Position numbers and translations under genes: made by a program
The notes under the pieces: model-generated
What the model was told of the DNA's origin: nothing
What the model saw: the letters and a program-made list of their open reading frames with translations, nothing else
Database searches by the model: none
In this document: in pieces, positions 44,435-52,335 of the stretch
Layout of the letters: the number at the start of each line of letters is the position of its first letter
Numbering within the stretch: the stretch's first letter is position 1
Assembly: GCA_021825865.1 (NCBI GenBank)
Contig: JAKAFU010000010.1
Coordinates: forward strand, 1-52,342
DNA from: a bacterium
Lineage (GTDB): Bacteria; SZUA-79; Acidulodesulfobacterales; Acidulodesulfobacteraceae
DNA length: 52,342 nucleotides
Reading direction: 5' to 3'

Positions 44435-44785
44435 TCAAATTAATTTTCCGCCTAATTGTTTGACGAATGTATTTTCTTCATTTAATATCATTTTATAATC
44501 TGCCATCAGTTTTTTTGCATCTTCGGTTAAAATAGAGCCGCCGCCGTTTTTGCCTCCTATTTTTTTATTGACTAATTGATAGCCGAATCTTTCCTCCATA
44601 AGGTTAATGTAGCTCCATGCTTTTTTGTATGAAAAGCCAAGGTCTTTAGCAGCTTTATTGATAGACCCGGTAGATTCTATTTTTTGCAATAAAAGCAGCC
44701 TGCCTGCCCCAAAGACCGGCTCGCCGTTTTTTTCAAACCATATTTTTGTCTTAATATCAAATGGCGGTTTGGCATCGTTATTCAT
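44435..44785 (-). CDS. ModE-type winged-helix regulator (DNA-binding domain only)
   Basis: A protein of 116 residues from the ATG at 44785, which has GGAG five bases upstream; ATGs at 44788 and 44812 are also in frame. KIWFEKNGEPVFGAGRLLLLQKIESTGSINKAAKDLGFSYKKAWSYI matches the N-terminal LysR-like helix-turn-helix of ModE, followed by GGKNGGGSILTEDAK. It lacks the molybdate-binding Mop domains of full ModE, so how it senses ligand is unknown. No modABC or molybdenum-cofactor gene is nearby. It may control molybdenum or tungsten genes elsewhere. Confidence 0.85.
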   Translation of the reverse strand: MNNDAKPPFDIKTKIWFEKNGEPVFGAGRLLLLQKIESTGSINKAAKDLGFSYKKAWSYINLMEERFGYQLVNKKIGGKNGGGSILTEDAKKLMADYKMILNEENTFVKQLGGKLI

Positions 44786-44864
44786 CATGACTCCGTTAAA
44801 ATAAATTTCCATTTATTTTATTTATTGAGCATAATTGTTTAGCAGGAATAAATATTTTTTTTAG

Positions 44865-45242
44865 TTACGCCGATTTCAAAGTTTCAATCTTTTCTGTCAC
44901 AAGTTCAGCCAATCTTTCGTCAATTCCAAGATATTCACCGTATTTAATGTTTATATCCGGATATTTGATAGAAAATTCTTTTATAATATCAGGAATATCA
45001 CGTGATACATGATTTCCTGAGTATAAAAAATAAGGCATTACATAAATTTTTTTTGAATTATTTTCATTAATACATTTTTCTATAACATCTTTTATATTAG
45101 GTTCAGCCAGTTCAAGAAACGCAAATTCTATTTTTTCTGCAGGAAATTTAGGCTGAATTATTTTTGTCATAGTTTTCAATATCTCGTTAGCTTCATTCCT
45201 TCTGGAACCGTGACCTAATAATATTATACTTTCTTTATTCAT
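44865..45242 (-). CDS. cbiX: CbiX-type sirohydrochlorin chelatase (short form)
   Basis: A 125-residue small class II chelatase starting MNKESIILLGHGSRRNEAN; an in-frame ATG at 45284 would add 14 residues. The active-site His in GHGSRR and the second site in MPYFLYSGNHVSRDIP are both present. Short CbiX proteins work as homodimers and insert Co2+ (or Fe2+ or Ni2+) into sirohydrochlorin on the way to cobalamin, siroheme or F430. The metal cannot be told from sequence. It is encoded with the ModE-like gene on the minus strand and divergent from the ABC ATPase. Confidence 0.9.
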   Translation of the reverse strand: MNKESIILLGHGSRRNEANEILKTMTKIIQPKFPAEKIEFAFLELAEPNIKDVIEKCINENNSKKIYVMPYFLYSGNHVSRDIPDIIKEFSIKYPDINIKYGEYLGIDERLAELVTEKIETLKSA

Positions 45243-45382
45243 ATTTTTTAATTTATTTAAGTAAGTTAAATATGGTAAAATCATAAACAGTATAATTTTA
45301 TCATAATTTAATAATAAAAAAATATAAAAATTTAATTTTATCCTTAAAAAACGATGCTGCTAATATTAAAGGAGATACTGCT

Positions 45383-46216
45383 ATAAAAGACGATAATGTT
45401 ATTATCAAAGATAACACCGCTATTAAAGTAGAAAGGATTGTTAAAAATTATAAAGACATCGTTGCGGTAAACGATATATCTTTTGAGGTCGAAAAAGGGG
45501 AGTTTTTTGCCTTTTTAGGTCCTAACGGAGCCGGCAAGACAACAACTATAAAAATTCTTTGTACATTAATCAGGCAAAGTTCAGGAAATGCTTTTATAAA
45601 CGGATATGATAATATTAAAGAAAAGCAGAATGTAAGAAAATCTATCGGGCTTGTATTTCAAGACCCTACATTAGATAATGATTTGACTGTTTACGAAAAT
45701 TTAATGTTTCATGCAGAACTATATGGTATGGGAAAAAATTTGGCAAAAGAAAGAATTGAGTATTTGCTTAATTTTATAGAATTATATAATTTTAAAAATA
45801 AGCTTATAAAATTTTTGTCCGGCGGTATGAAGCGGAGGTTGGAAGTCGGCAGAGGACTTCTTCATTCGCCTGCCGTATTATTTTTAGACGAACCGACTGT
45901 TGGGCTTGATATTCAGACAAGAATAAACATGTGGGATTTTATTGATAAATTAAGAGATAAAGAAAAAATTACAGTATTTTTAACTACCCATTATATAGAA
46001 GAAGCTGAGAATTGCGACCGCATTGCAATAATAAACGATGGTAAAATAGTAGCAATAGATTCGCCGTCAAATCTAAAAAATTTAATTAAGCATGAAGACG
46101 GAGGAATTCCCACGCTTTCAGATGTATTTATATATATGGTGGGTAAGGAAATAAGAAACGAAGCGGGAACATCTATAGACCGCATGAGAGAATTCAGCAA
46201 GATAATAAAAAAATAA
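45383..46216 (+). CDS. ABC-2-type transporter ATPase with a non-standard (ATA) start
   Basis: The frame is open from 45296 to 46216. It encodes a full DrrA/NatA-like ATPase: Walker A GPNGAGKTTT (45521-45550), Q-loop VFQDP, signature LSGGMKRRLEVGRG, Walker B VLFLDEPT and H-loop TTHYIEEAE. Yet no ATG, GTG or TTG precedes Walker A; the first in-frame TTG (45683) would lose it. AGGAGA at 45370-45375 is 7 bases before ATA at 45383, taken here as start (277 residues). N-terminal residues repeat a D-x-A-I-K pattern. No permease gene is adjacent. An assembly error is possible. Confidence 0.75.
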   Translation: MKDDNVIIKDNTAIKVERIVKNYKDIVAVNDISFEVEKGEFFAFLGPNGAGKTTTIKILCTLIRQSSGNAFINGYDNIKEKQNVRKSIGLVFQDPTLDNDLTVYENLMFHAELYGMGKNLAKERIEYLLNFIELYNFKNKLIKFLSGGMKRRLEVGRGLLHSPAVLFLDEPTVGLDIQTRINMWDFIDKLRDKEKITVFLTTHYIEEAENCDRIAIINDGKIVAIDSPSNLKNLIKHEDGGIPTLSDVFIYMVGKEIRNEAGTSIDRMREFSKIIKK

Positions 46217-46377
46217 TTATTTTTTATTATTATATTTGTGATTTATGGAGCCGGCGCAAAAATAAATTGATAATATAATATAATATAATCGATATAACGC
46301 AATATGATTAAAATAATATAACATTATTCATATACTTGGCAATCAATATATGAAATTGAAATAACAATTTGCCTGAT

Positions 46378-47160
46378 TTATAATGTATTAAGCATATATA
46401 ATATCTTCGACGATGATTCAAGCATCATCGTCCATCTAAGGGCATCCAAAGCAGTTTTTCCCCACGCAAAGCAGCCGTGATACTTTATTACGAATATTCC
46501 GTTATCTGTAAATAGAGCGCTTATTCTGAAATTAATATTTTTTTTATTATTTAATTTAATATCATCAATAAAACTTAACGGAAAAATATAAATAAGAGGA
46601 AAAAAATATGACGCTTCAAAATCGGCAGGTTTTAAAATTTTTAATTCAGGGTAACTTTCAAATAAATTAGATATAATATCAATATTTAAATTTTTTGTAT
46701 CTGCATTTTTTTTGAACAACGTTAGCAGGGCGTCTTTATTTTTATTAAAATCCTCAAAATTATATATATATTTATTTTCACTATGTCTGTAATTGTCGTT
46801 AATACTTAGCGCTATTGCAGTTTCGGGATGAGTATGAAGAATGTATGAATCGGGATAGCTCTGCGCAATAAATCTGTGTATCGCTATCTCGGAAGACGGG
46901 GAGCCCCCTTTCCAAATATCGGATGGATAATGGCCGTCGTTTGCAGTATCGGCTATTTTCAAAGGCGCAATAGTAAAATCATTAACTTCAAGGTTTATCA
47001 GGCTTGCCCCTGTTTTTGTAATAATAATATCATTATTAAGAGAGTCGCCGCAGCTTATATTGCCGCTATGCGTATCTATGAGATTTTTGCTAAATGCGAT
47101 GTCGCAGGCTTTCTGCATTTCTTTGATTTTTTTTAAATATACATCTGATAAAGATTTCAT
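46378..47160 (-). CDS. class II aldolase/adducin-family protein
   Basis: A 260-residue member of the zinc-dependent class II aldolase family (fuculose-phosphate aldolase, ribulose-phosphate epimerase AraD, MtnB). Visible are THSGNIS (31-37), GSPSSEIAIHRFI with the catalytic Glu, zinc histidines in HTHPETA, and the C-terminal YHGCFAWGKTALDAL. Between them lies an unusual Asn/Lys/Asp-rich stretch (about 120-160). The substrate is unknown: fuculose-1-phosphate or methylthioribulose-1-phosphate are the usual choices. No pathway partner is adjacent. (TATAA)n runs flank the gene at about 46270 and 47235. Confidence 0.85.
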   Translation of the reverse strand: MKSLSDVYLKKIKEMQKACDIAFSKNLIDTHSGNISCGDSLNNDIIITKTGASLINLEVNDFTIAPLKIADTANDGHYPSDIWKGGSPSSEIAIHRFIAQSYPDSYILHTHPETAIALSINDNYRHSENKYIYNFEDFNKNKDALLTLFKKNADTKNLNIDIISNLFESYPELKILKPADFEASYFFPLIYIFPLSFIDDIKLNNKKNINFRISALFTDNGIFVIKYHGCFAWGKTALDALRWTMMLESSSKILYMLNTL

Positions 47161-47368
47161 TTTATTTTTTTATTATGTATTATGCTTATTAAATTTTATT
47201 GTGTTTCCGATAAAATATTTGATATATTTATATGATATAATATAATATAATGTAATTGATAAAATAATCAATGTATTTTATAATATGAGCATAAAATAAT
47301 CGGTTTCATATAAGCATTTTTAAATAATTATTCAGGTGTTAAACAAATTAAAAAGATTTAAATTAATA

Positions 47369-47374
47369 TATAAT
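47369..47374 (+). promoter_or_regulatory. -10 element of the tmRNA gene
   Basis: TATAAT ends nine bases before the mature 5' end of tmRNA at 47384. No good -35 hexamer lies at 16-18 bases; TTAAAA at 47348 leaves 15. Confidence 0.45.
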
Positions 47375-47383
47375 TAACATATT

Positions 47384-47742
47384 GGGGGCGCAAAGGTTTC
47401 GACGGAGAAACTAAGACTTTTGGCTGCATGTCGAGGATGTCTTGTAGGCTCGTTAAATATTCAAGGCATAAATATAATCGCAGAAAACTACGATTACGCA
47501 TTAGCCGCTTAATCCCGGTTAACGTTCTTGAGACTGAAACCTGTAGGTTTTAAGAACGACATTTACAGGTCAGGACGTTTAAATATCCTTTGTTTAAATG
47601 TCTTAAACTTTAGAGGACTGCTAAAAAAAGGTCTTGTTTATTCTTTGCTTTTTTAAGCGGGTGCTCAAAAGAATAAAATAAACATGTAGATGTCTGAGTT
47701 AAAGCTCTTCGGACGCGGGTTCGATTCCCGCCGCCTCCACCA
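47384..47742 (+). ncRNA. ssrA: transfer-messenger RNA (ssrA)
   Basis: A one-piece tmRNA of 359 bases. The 5' GGGGGCGCAAAGGTTTCGACGG is the family signature; GGGGGCG pairs with CGCCTCC next to the encoded ACCA end, and the T arm GGGTTCGATTCCC is present. The tag frame runs from GCA at 47480 to TAA at 47510 and encodes AENYDYALAA, ending with the usual protease signal ALAA. It rescues stalled ribosomes together with SmpB, whose gene follows 168 bases downstream. Confidence 0.97.
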
Positions 47743-47910
47743 AGTGAATTCAATGTTATTATGAGTTGTTTAATTACATTAATTACACATTAATTATGAA
47801 AGATATTCGAGAAAAATTTATTTTATTTACGCCTCTTAGGATGGAGTAATTTGCTATTAGAAATATCGTATTTAGGATAATTCCTGATTTTAAATTTTTA
47901 TTTATAACAT

Positions 47911-48396
47911 ATGAGTCAGTCTGCAAAAGCGATAAAAATAGTTTCAGATAATAGAAAAGCTTCATTTCTTTACGAGATTCTAGAGAAATATGAGGCAGGT
48001 ATAGCATTGTACGGTCCTGAAATAAAGTCTGTAAAAACCGGTAAGGTAAATATTTCCGATGGGTATGTTATTATTAAAAATGAAGAGGCATTGCTCCTCA
48101 ATGTCCATATAAGCCCTTACACTCAGGCAAACAGAGAAAATAAAGACCCGTTGAGAACACGCTCGCTTTTACTGCATAAACATGAAATACTACGACTTTT
48201 AGGAAAAGTAAAAGAAAAAAATCTAACTATAATTCCGTTAAAAATGTATTTAACGCATGGAAAGGCGAAAATTGAAATCGGGCTCGCTAAAGGAAAAAAA
48301 CTTTATGACAAAAGAGAGGATTTAAAAAAGAAAGACCAGACCAGGGAAATTGAAAGGGCGCTCAAAAGTCATCATAAAAAGTCGATAGTTGTTTAA
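47911..48396 (+). CDS. smpB: SsrA-binding protein SmpB
   Basis: A 161-residue OB-fold protein that binds tmRNA and delivers it to stalled ribosomes. It shows NRKASFLYEILEKYEAGIALYGPEIKS near the N-terminus, DGYVIIKNEEALLLNVHISPY, and the basic C-terminal tail KLYDKREDLKKKDQTREIERAL that enters the decoding site. Normal length. It directly follows ssrA. No clear ribosome site before the ATG. A short CTATAG...CTATAG inverted repeat (about 48412-48442) follows the gene. Confidence 0.97.
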   Translation: MSQSAKAIKIVSDNRKASFLYEILEKYEAGIALYGPEIKSVKTGKVNISDGYVIIKNEEALLLNVHISPYTQANRENKDPLRTRSLLLHKHEILRLLGKVKEKNLTIIPLKMYLTHGKAKIEIGLAKGKKLYDKREDLKKKDQTREIERALKSHHKKSIVV

Positions 48397-48539
48397 TGAG
48401 TGCCACTCTCCTATAGTGCTTAGCGGTCTTAGTCGGTCTATAGCGCAGAATAATATTTTAATTAATAACTTATTTAAATAAGTTGAGGAAGATAAATCTA
48501 ACAAACGCCCAGAATTACTTTCAGGAGAGATTATTGAAT

Positions 48540-49088
48540 ATGAAATTTTCATTAAAATCAAAAAAATCAAAATACGTATATAAATTTATTTTTTTATTAT
48601 TATTAATTTTTATTGTATTTATAAATCTTAATTTGCCTGAAGCAAATGCATCATCTATTGTGAATGCGCCCAATTTTAGTTTAAAGGTGTTGAATAGAAA
48701 TGCATCCGGCTATAACGTTTTTTCTCTCAAAAATTATAGAGGGCATATTGTAATACTTAATTTCTGGGCAACATGGTGTCCTCCGTGCAGAGCAGAAGTG
48801 CCTATGCTTGTAAAGTTTTATAATTTGTATAGAAAAAAAGGGGTTGTCGTCGTAGGAATAAATGTTAATCAGAATGTAGGCGGAGTGTCGGCATTTGCAA
48901 AATTGTACGGTGTCTCTTATCCTGTAGTTTATGCAAATTCGGATATATTAAGCGAATATGGAGGCATTAATGAAATTCCTCAAACATTTTTTATTTCAAA
49001 AGACGGAAAAATAATGTTTCATTGGGTCGGACAGATATCCTATAGCGCTTTATATGGCATAACTAATAAATTATTAAAAATGAATTAA
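48540..49088 (+). CDS. TlpA/ResA-like periplasmic thioredoxin
   Basis: A 182-residue thiol-disulfide oxidoreductase with an N-terminal basic stretch and signal peptide or anchor (about 13-33, with an ANA-SS site), then a thioredoxin fold with the active site WATWCPPC and cis-Pro loop EIPQTFFI. It is predicted to work outside the inner membrane, reducing disulfides, for example in cytochrome c maturation. AGGAGA at 48521 serves the ATG at 48540 or the in-frame TTG at 48534; a longer frame from 48483 has no support. No cytochrome c maturation genes are adjacent. Confidence 0.88.
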   Translation: MKFSLKSKKSKYVYKFIFLLLLIFIVFINLNLPEANASSIVNAPNFSLKVLNRNASGYNVFSLKNYRGHIVILNFWATWCPPCRAEVPMLVKFYNLYRKKGVVVVGINVNQNVGGVSAFAKLYGVSYPVVYANSDILSEYGGINEIPQTFFISKDGKIMFHWVGQISYSALYGITNKLLKMN

Positions 49089-49148
49089 AGAATTGAAAGA
49101 ATTAAAAAGGAATCAAAAGAATTAAAATAAAAGAAGAGGAGAACGTTG

Positions 49149-49715
49149 ATGGGCATTGAAGATATGATATCAGAATTAAAAGATTTAGCTAAAAACGTGG
49201 ATGAAGCGACCCAAAAAATATCCGATTTTAAAAAACCCGTCAAAGAAAGTTCCGATACCATTCCTCTTGCTCAGGAAGGTATAAGCGACATTATAAGAGA
49301 GACGGAAAAAGCTGCAAATAATATAATGAATTTATTAGATGAAATTAACGACAATTCAGCTGTAATGGATAAGAGCCTTGCCGATTTAATTGAATTTAAT
49401 CCGATTAAAAAAATTAAGGACAGTCTTGTAAATCTTAAAGAACTTAATAAAAAAAATATTTCCATGATAATGGATGTATTGTCATTGCTTTCGTTCCAAG
49501 ATTTAACAGGACAGAAATTATATAAAATTCAGAATACATTAAACGACACAAAAATTAAACTGTTAAAGGTGCTTGTTAATTCCGAGGTTAGTTCTAAAGG
49601 ATTGCCGGATGAGAAAAAAAGGGAAATATACGGAAAACTTAATGATATTGTTCTAAACGACGATACAGTTGCGCAGAATGATGTAAATTCAATATTAAGC
49701 GAGTTAGGGCTTTAA
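49149..49715 (+). CDS. cheZ: CheZ-like phosphatase
   Basis: A 188-residue, almost fully helical protein. LSFQDLTGQKLYKI (114-127) carries the CheZ catalytic signature, with Asp118 and Gln122 matching the catalytic pair, and the C-terminus QNDVNSILSELGL matches the CheY-binding tail of CheZ. It should dephosphorylate a CheY-type response regulator. AGGAG lies seven bases before the ATG; an overlapping TTG at 49146 is less likely. No other chemotaxis gene is in the window, but two roadblock-like genes follow tRNA-Glu. Confidence 0.82.
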   Translation: MGIEDMISELKDLAKNVDEATQKISDFKKPVKESSDTIPLAQEGISDIIRETEKAANNIMNLLDEINDNSAVMDKSLADLIEFNPIKKIKDSLVNLKELNKKNISMIMDVLSLLSFQDLTGQKLYKIQNTLNDTKIKLLKVLVNSEVSSKGLPDEKKREIYGKLNDIVLNDDTVAQNDVNSILSELGL

Positions 49716-49768
49716 ACAGATATCTTAGTTGTTAGTCAATTTGTGCTTGATTTTTTTTAAATATTTTC

Positions 49769-49797
49769 TTGCAATTTAAAGAAAAGTTTTATATAAT
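49769..49797 (+). promoter_or_regulatory. sigma70 promoter of tRNA-Glu
   Basis: TTGCAA (49769-49774), a 17-base spacer and TATAAT (49792-49797) lie 24 bases before the tRNA 5' end. Confidence 0.7.
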
Positions 49798-49821
49798 TTA
49801 TTCTCTTGTATGTTGTTTTAT

Positions 49822-49898
49822 GTCCCTATCGTCTAGACGGCCCAGGACATCGCCCTTTCACGGCGGCAACGCGGGTTCGAATCCCGCTGGGGACGCCA
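49822..49898 (+). tRNA. tRNA-Glu (TTC)
   Basis: A 77-base cloverleaf with encoded CCA. Acceptor GTCCCTA pairs with TGGGGAC (one G-U), the anticodon arm is TCGCC-CTTTCAC-GGCGG with anticodon TTC at 49857-49859, and the T arm has GGGTTCGAATCCC. Confidence 0.97.
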
Positions 49899-50316
49899 TA
49901 AAACATTTTGTAGTTATTTTTGTAAACAAAAACAGATAGTAAGTAGAAAAGATAACGTAGAGAAAAAATTCATAAAATATTTGTAATTTTTTGACGAATT
50001 GACGCTGATATTTTTGACAATAATATTTAAAGATATTTAAATCCTTGCTTCTATAACAATGTTGTCGCGTTGATATATTATTGCGATAGTTTAAATAACC
50101 CCGCTTAACGAACTTTCGGAGCTTTGCTTTTTTTATGTATTTAGAATATAGTTCGGTCTTATAGAAACAACCTTAAAAAAACAACTTTCGCACTTTTATC
50201 TTGCAAAATATAATTTAATAGTAATATAATAAAAATTGCTTTAAAACGAAGCTCATTTAATTTATAATTATAAGTTAAATAAATAAATAATTTTACATTT
50301 ATAGGCTTATTATATA
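49899..50316. other. intergenic region after tRNA-Glu
   Basis: About 420 bases without a gene. A weak T/A hairpin (TTTTTG/CAAAAA, about 49916-49931) follows the tRNA and may end its transcript. A more GC-rich patch (ACCCCGCTTAACGAACTTTCGGAGC, about 50098-50122) precedes a T-run at 50128-50135 but forms no clear stem. I recognise no RNA family. Confidence 0.55.
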
Positions 50317-51021
50317 ATGATACTTGAAGATATTAGATATCAGTTGGATCAGTTTTCCAGCTTTGACGATGTCAGGCTTTCAATTAAAATAAATAATAAA
50401 ACGGGTATTATTTATTATAACGCAGGTATGATTGTCGGTGCTATTTTTGATGATAAAAAAAATATTGATGTTTTTAAAGAACTGAAAGAATTGGAAGGTC
50501 AGGCTGAAATTGGCGTAAGCATTGGAGAGCCAATGCCGAATAGTTTTGACGAAGATAAAATAGATAAATCTTTAGATGAAATTCTAGAAATAATTAATAA
50601 ACCAGAAACAGTTGAATCTATCAGCGACGATGACGATAATTCGGATATAAATTTAACCGACGACACGATTTTTAACAGTGAAATTACTAACGAGGCTGTT
50701 GCTGCTATAGGAGAGAATCTATCGCTAATAACAGGCGTTGAAGGAGTTCTTGTCTTAAAAGCTTCAGGGGAAGTTATCTATTCTAAAAGCGTAGACGATC
50801 CTGATTTTGAATCTGCAGATACATTATTTTTATTCAATCAAAGTAAAGAATTGGGAGATATGTTTAATTTTAAGAATCTAAAAAGCATTATATGCGAAGC
50901 CAATAATAATTATAGAAAAATAATTATAAATAATAAGAATATAACTTATAGCCTTATCGTTTCTTCTTCCGTGCAAGCTCTTAAAACGCAAACTGAAGCG
51001 GTAAAACTTTTAGAAGGTTGA
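50317..51021 (+). CDS. two-part protein with DUF4388-like N-terminus and roadblock/LC7-like C-terminus
   Basis: A 234-residue soluble protein. The first about 75 residues (ILEDIRYQLDQF... GIIYYNAGMIVGAIFDD) resemble the DUF4388/PATAN-type domains of bacterial signalling proteins. An acidic Asp/Asn linker (about 95-120) leads to a roadblock/LC7-like domain (LSLITGVEGVLVLKASGEVIYSKS onward) that ends in an alpha helix. Roadblock proteins act as activators or scaffolds of small Ras-like GTPases such as MglA. No GTPase gene is in the window. Domain calls are by pattern only. Confidence 0.6.
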   Translation: MILEDIRYQLDQFSSFDDVRLSIKINNKTGIIYYNAGMIVGAIFDDKKNIDVFKELKELEGQAEIGVSIGEPMPNSFDEDKIDKSLDEILEIINKPETVESISDDDDNSDINLTDDTIFNSEITNEAVAAIGENLSLITGVEGVLVLKASGEVIYSKSVDDPDFESADTLFLFNQSKELGDMFNFKNLKSIICEANNNYRKIIINNKNITYSLIVSSSVQALKTQTEAVKLLEG

Positions 51022-51198
51022 AAGCGCAGGCTAATATTCTATACTGCACCAATATTTATTATATATAATACAAAACAACCGTTTTATTAAATTATTATTG
51101 TATTGCAATATAATAATATGCTAATATTTTATACATTAGCAGTTTTATAAAAAAGCAGTTTTATAAAATTATAAAAGCATCTGTCTGTCTGTCTAATT

Positions 51199-52017
51199 AT
51201 GCCAATTATGGACAATAAAGATAAGAGTATCATTGAAAAATTACTATCTATTGCAGGGGTTGAGGCTTGCGCAATATCATCGATAGACGGAGATGTTCTG
51301 CAATTTAGCTCCAATAATGAAGATTTAAATGAAATTACTATTAAAAAAGTTTCGGCAGAAATAAGTAAACTTTTTTCGTCCTATTCAATATCCTCAATTG
51401 AAATTTCTTCTTTGTTTTTAAGTTTTGAATCTCACAATATTATTGTTAATAGTTTTGGCAGCGGATTTATTTTTATAGCAAGTAAAAAAAATTCCAACGT
51501 AAATTTAGTAAAAATGGAAAGTTCCTATCTTGAGAGCGAGTTTGTAAAAATAGTTTCTAATTCTTTGGAAAATTTATCATCCAAATCTTTATTGTTTAAT
51601 AATAACAATGCACAGACTGCAAATGATAATAATAATATAAACGACATTTATCCATCGTTCGGTGAAAATCAGTTTGAATCTAATATTTCACAGCATGCAG
51701 CAATTCAACATTCTTCAGATAATGCATCCGGCGGTTCTAATCAACAAAATAATAGTAATAATACGCATAATGAAGTTACCGATATAGTTCCTATCAATGT
51801 TATAATAGCCATAAAAGATTTATTTGCAAATAGTCTTGGACCTATATCGTCCATGATATTTGATTCAAAAATGAAAGAATTAAATCAGGGTATGGAAAAT
51901 TTTAACCGTAAAAAAATAGAAGAATTTGTTAAATTATTATCTAAAGAAATAGAAGACGAAAATGACAGAATGTTATTTTTCAAAAATATAAATAATATTC
52001 TAAAAACTATCAAATAG
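51199..52017 (+). CDS. roadblock-like protein with Asn-rich linker and C-terminal helical domain
   Basis: A 272-residue protein (an ATG at 51208 is also possible). Residues 1-120 form a roadblock/LC7-like domain (IAGVEACAISSIDGDVLQFSS; IVNSFGSGFIFIASKK). A linker rich in Asn, Gln and Ser (about 131-195) follows. The last about 75 residues (VIIAIKDLFANSLGPISSMIFDSKMKEL onward) are helical and contain the LGPIS-x2-IF pattern of a small domain found at the end of various bacterial signalling proteins (DUF8082-like, from memory). Likely a partner of the preceding roadblock protein; function unknown. Confidence 0.6.
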   Translation: MPIMDNKDKSIIEKLLSIAGVEACAISSIDGDVLQFSSNNEDLNEITIKKVSAEISKLFSSYSISSIEISSLFLSFESHNIIVNSFGSGFIFIASKKNSNVNLVKMESSYLESEFVKIVSNSLENLSSKSLLFNNNNAQTANDNNNINDIYPSFGENQFESNISQHAAIQHSSDNASGGSNQQNNSNNTHNEVTDIVPINVIIAIKDLFANSLGPISSMIFDSKMKELNQGMENFNRKKIEEFVKLLSKEIEDENDRMLFFKNINNILKTIK

Positions 52018-52043
52018 ATAATAACAATTCTAAATGTATAGGG

Positions 52044-52106
52044 GCATGGCATAATGAAGTATTTTTATATATTAATATTAAATTAAATGCATGGCATAAT
52101 GAAGTA
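52044..52106. repeat. 18-bp direct repeat
   Basis: GCATGGCATAATGAAGTA occurs identically at 52044-52061 and 52089-52106, 45 bases apart, between the last protein gene and tRNA-Thr. The rest of the spacer is AT-rich; TATAAT at 52231-52236 is a possible -10 element for the tRNA. Confidence 0.85.
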
Positions 52107-52260
52107 AATACTTTTTATTTTTTTTATTATTTTATTTTTATCCAGTTTTATTGTATTATAATTATATCTTTAAATTATTGTATTATATTTATATTAATGC
52201 TTTTAAGGGTATTCCAATAAGTTGGAAACATATAATAGTCTCTTCTTTGTGATAAATAAC

Positions 52261-52335
52261 GCCGGCGTGGCTCAGGGGTAGAGCAGCTGATTCGTAATCA
52301 GTTGATCGTAGGTTCGATTCCTATCGCCGGCTCCA
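52261..52335 (+). tRNA. tRNA-Thr (CGT)
   Basis: A 75-base cloverleaf with encoded CCA. Acceptor GCCGGCG pairs with CGCCGGC, the D arm is GGCTCAGGGGTAGAGC, the anticodon arm GCTGA-TTCGTAA-TCAGT gives anticodon CGT, and the T arm has AGGTTCGATTCCT. The window ends seven bases later. Confidence 0.96.
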
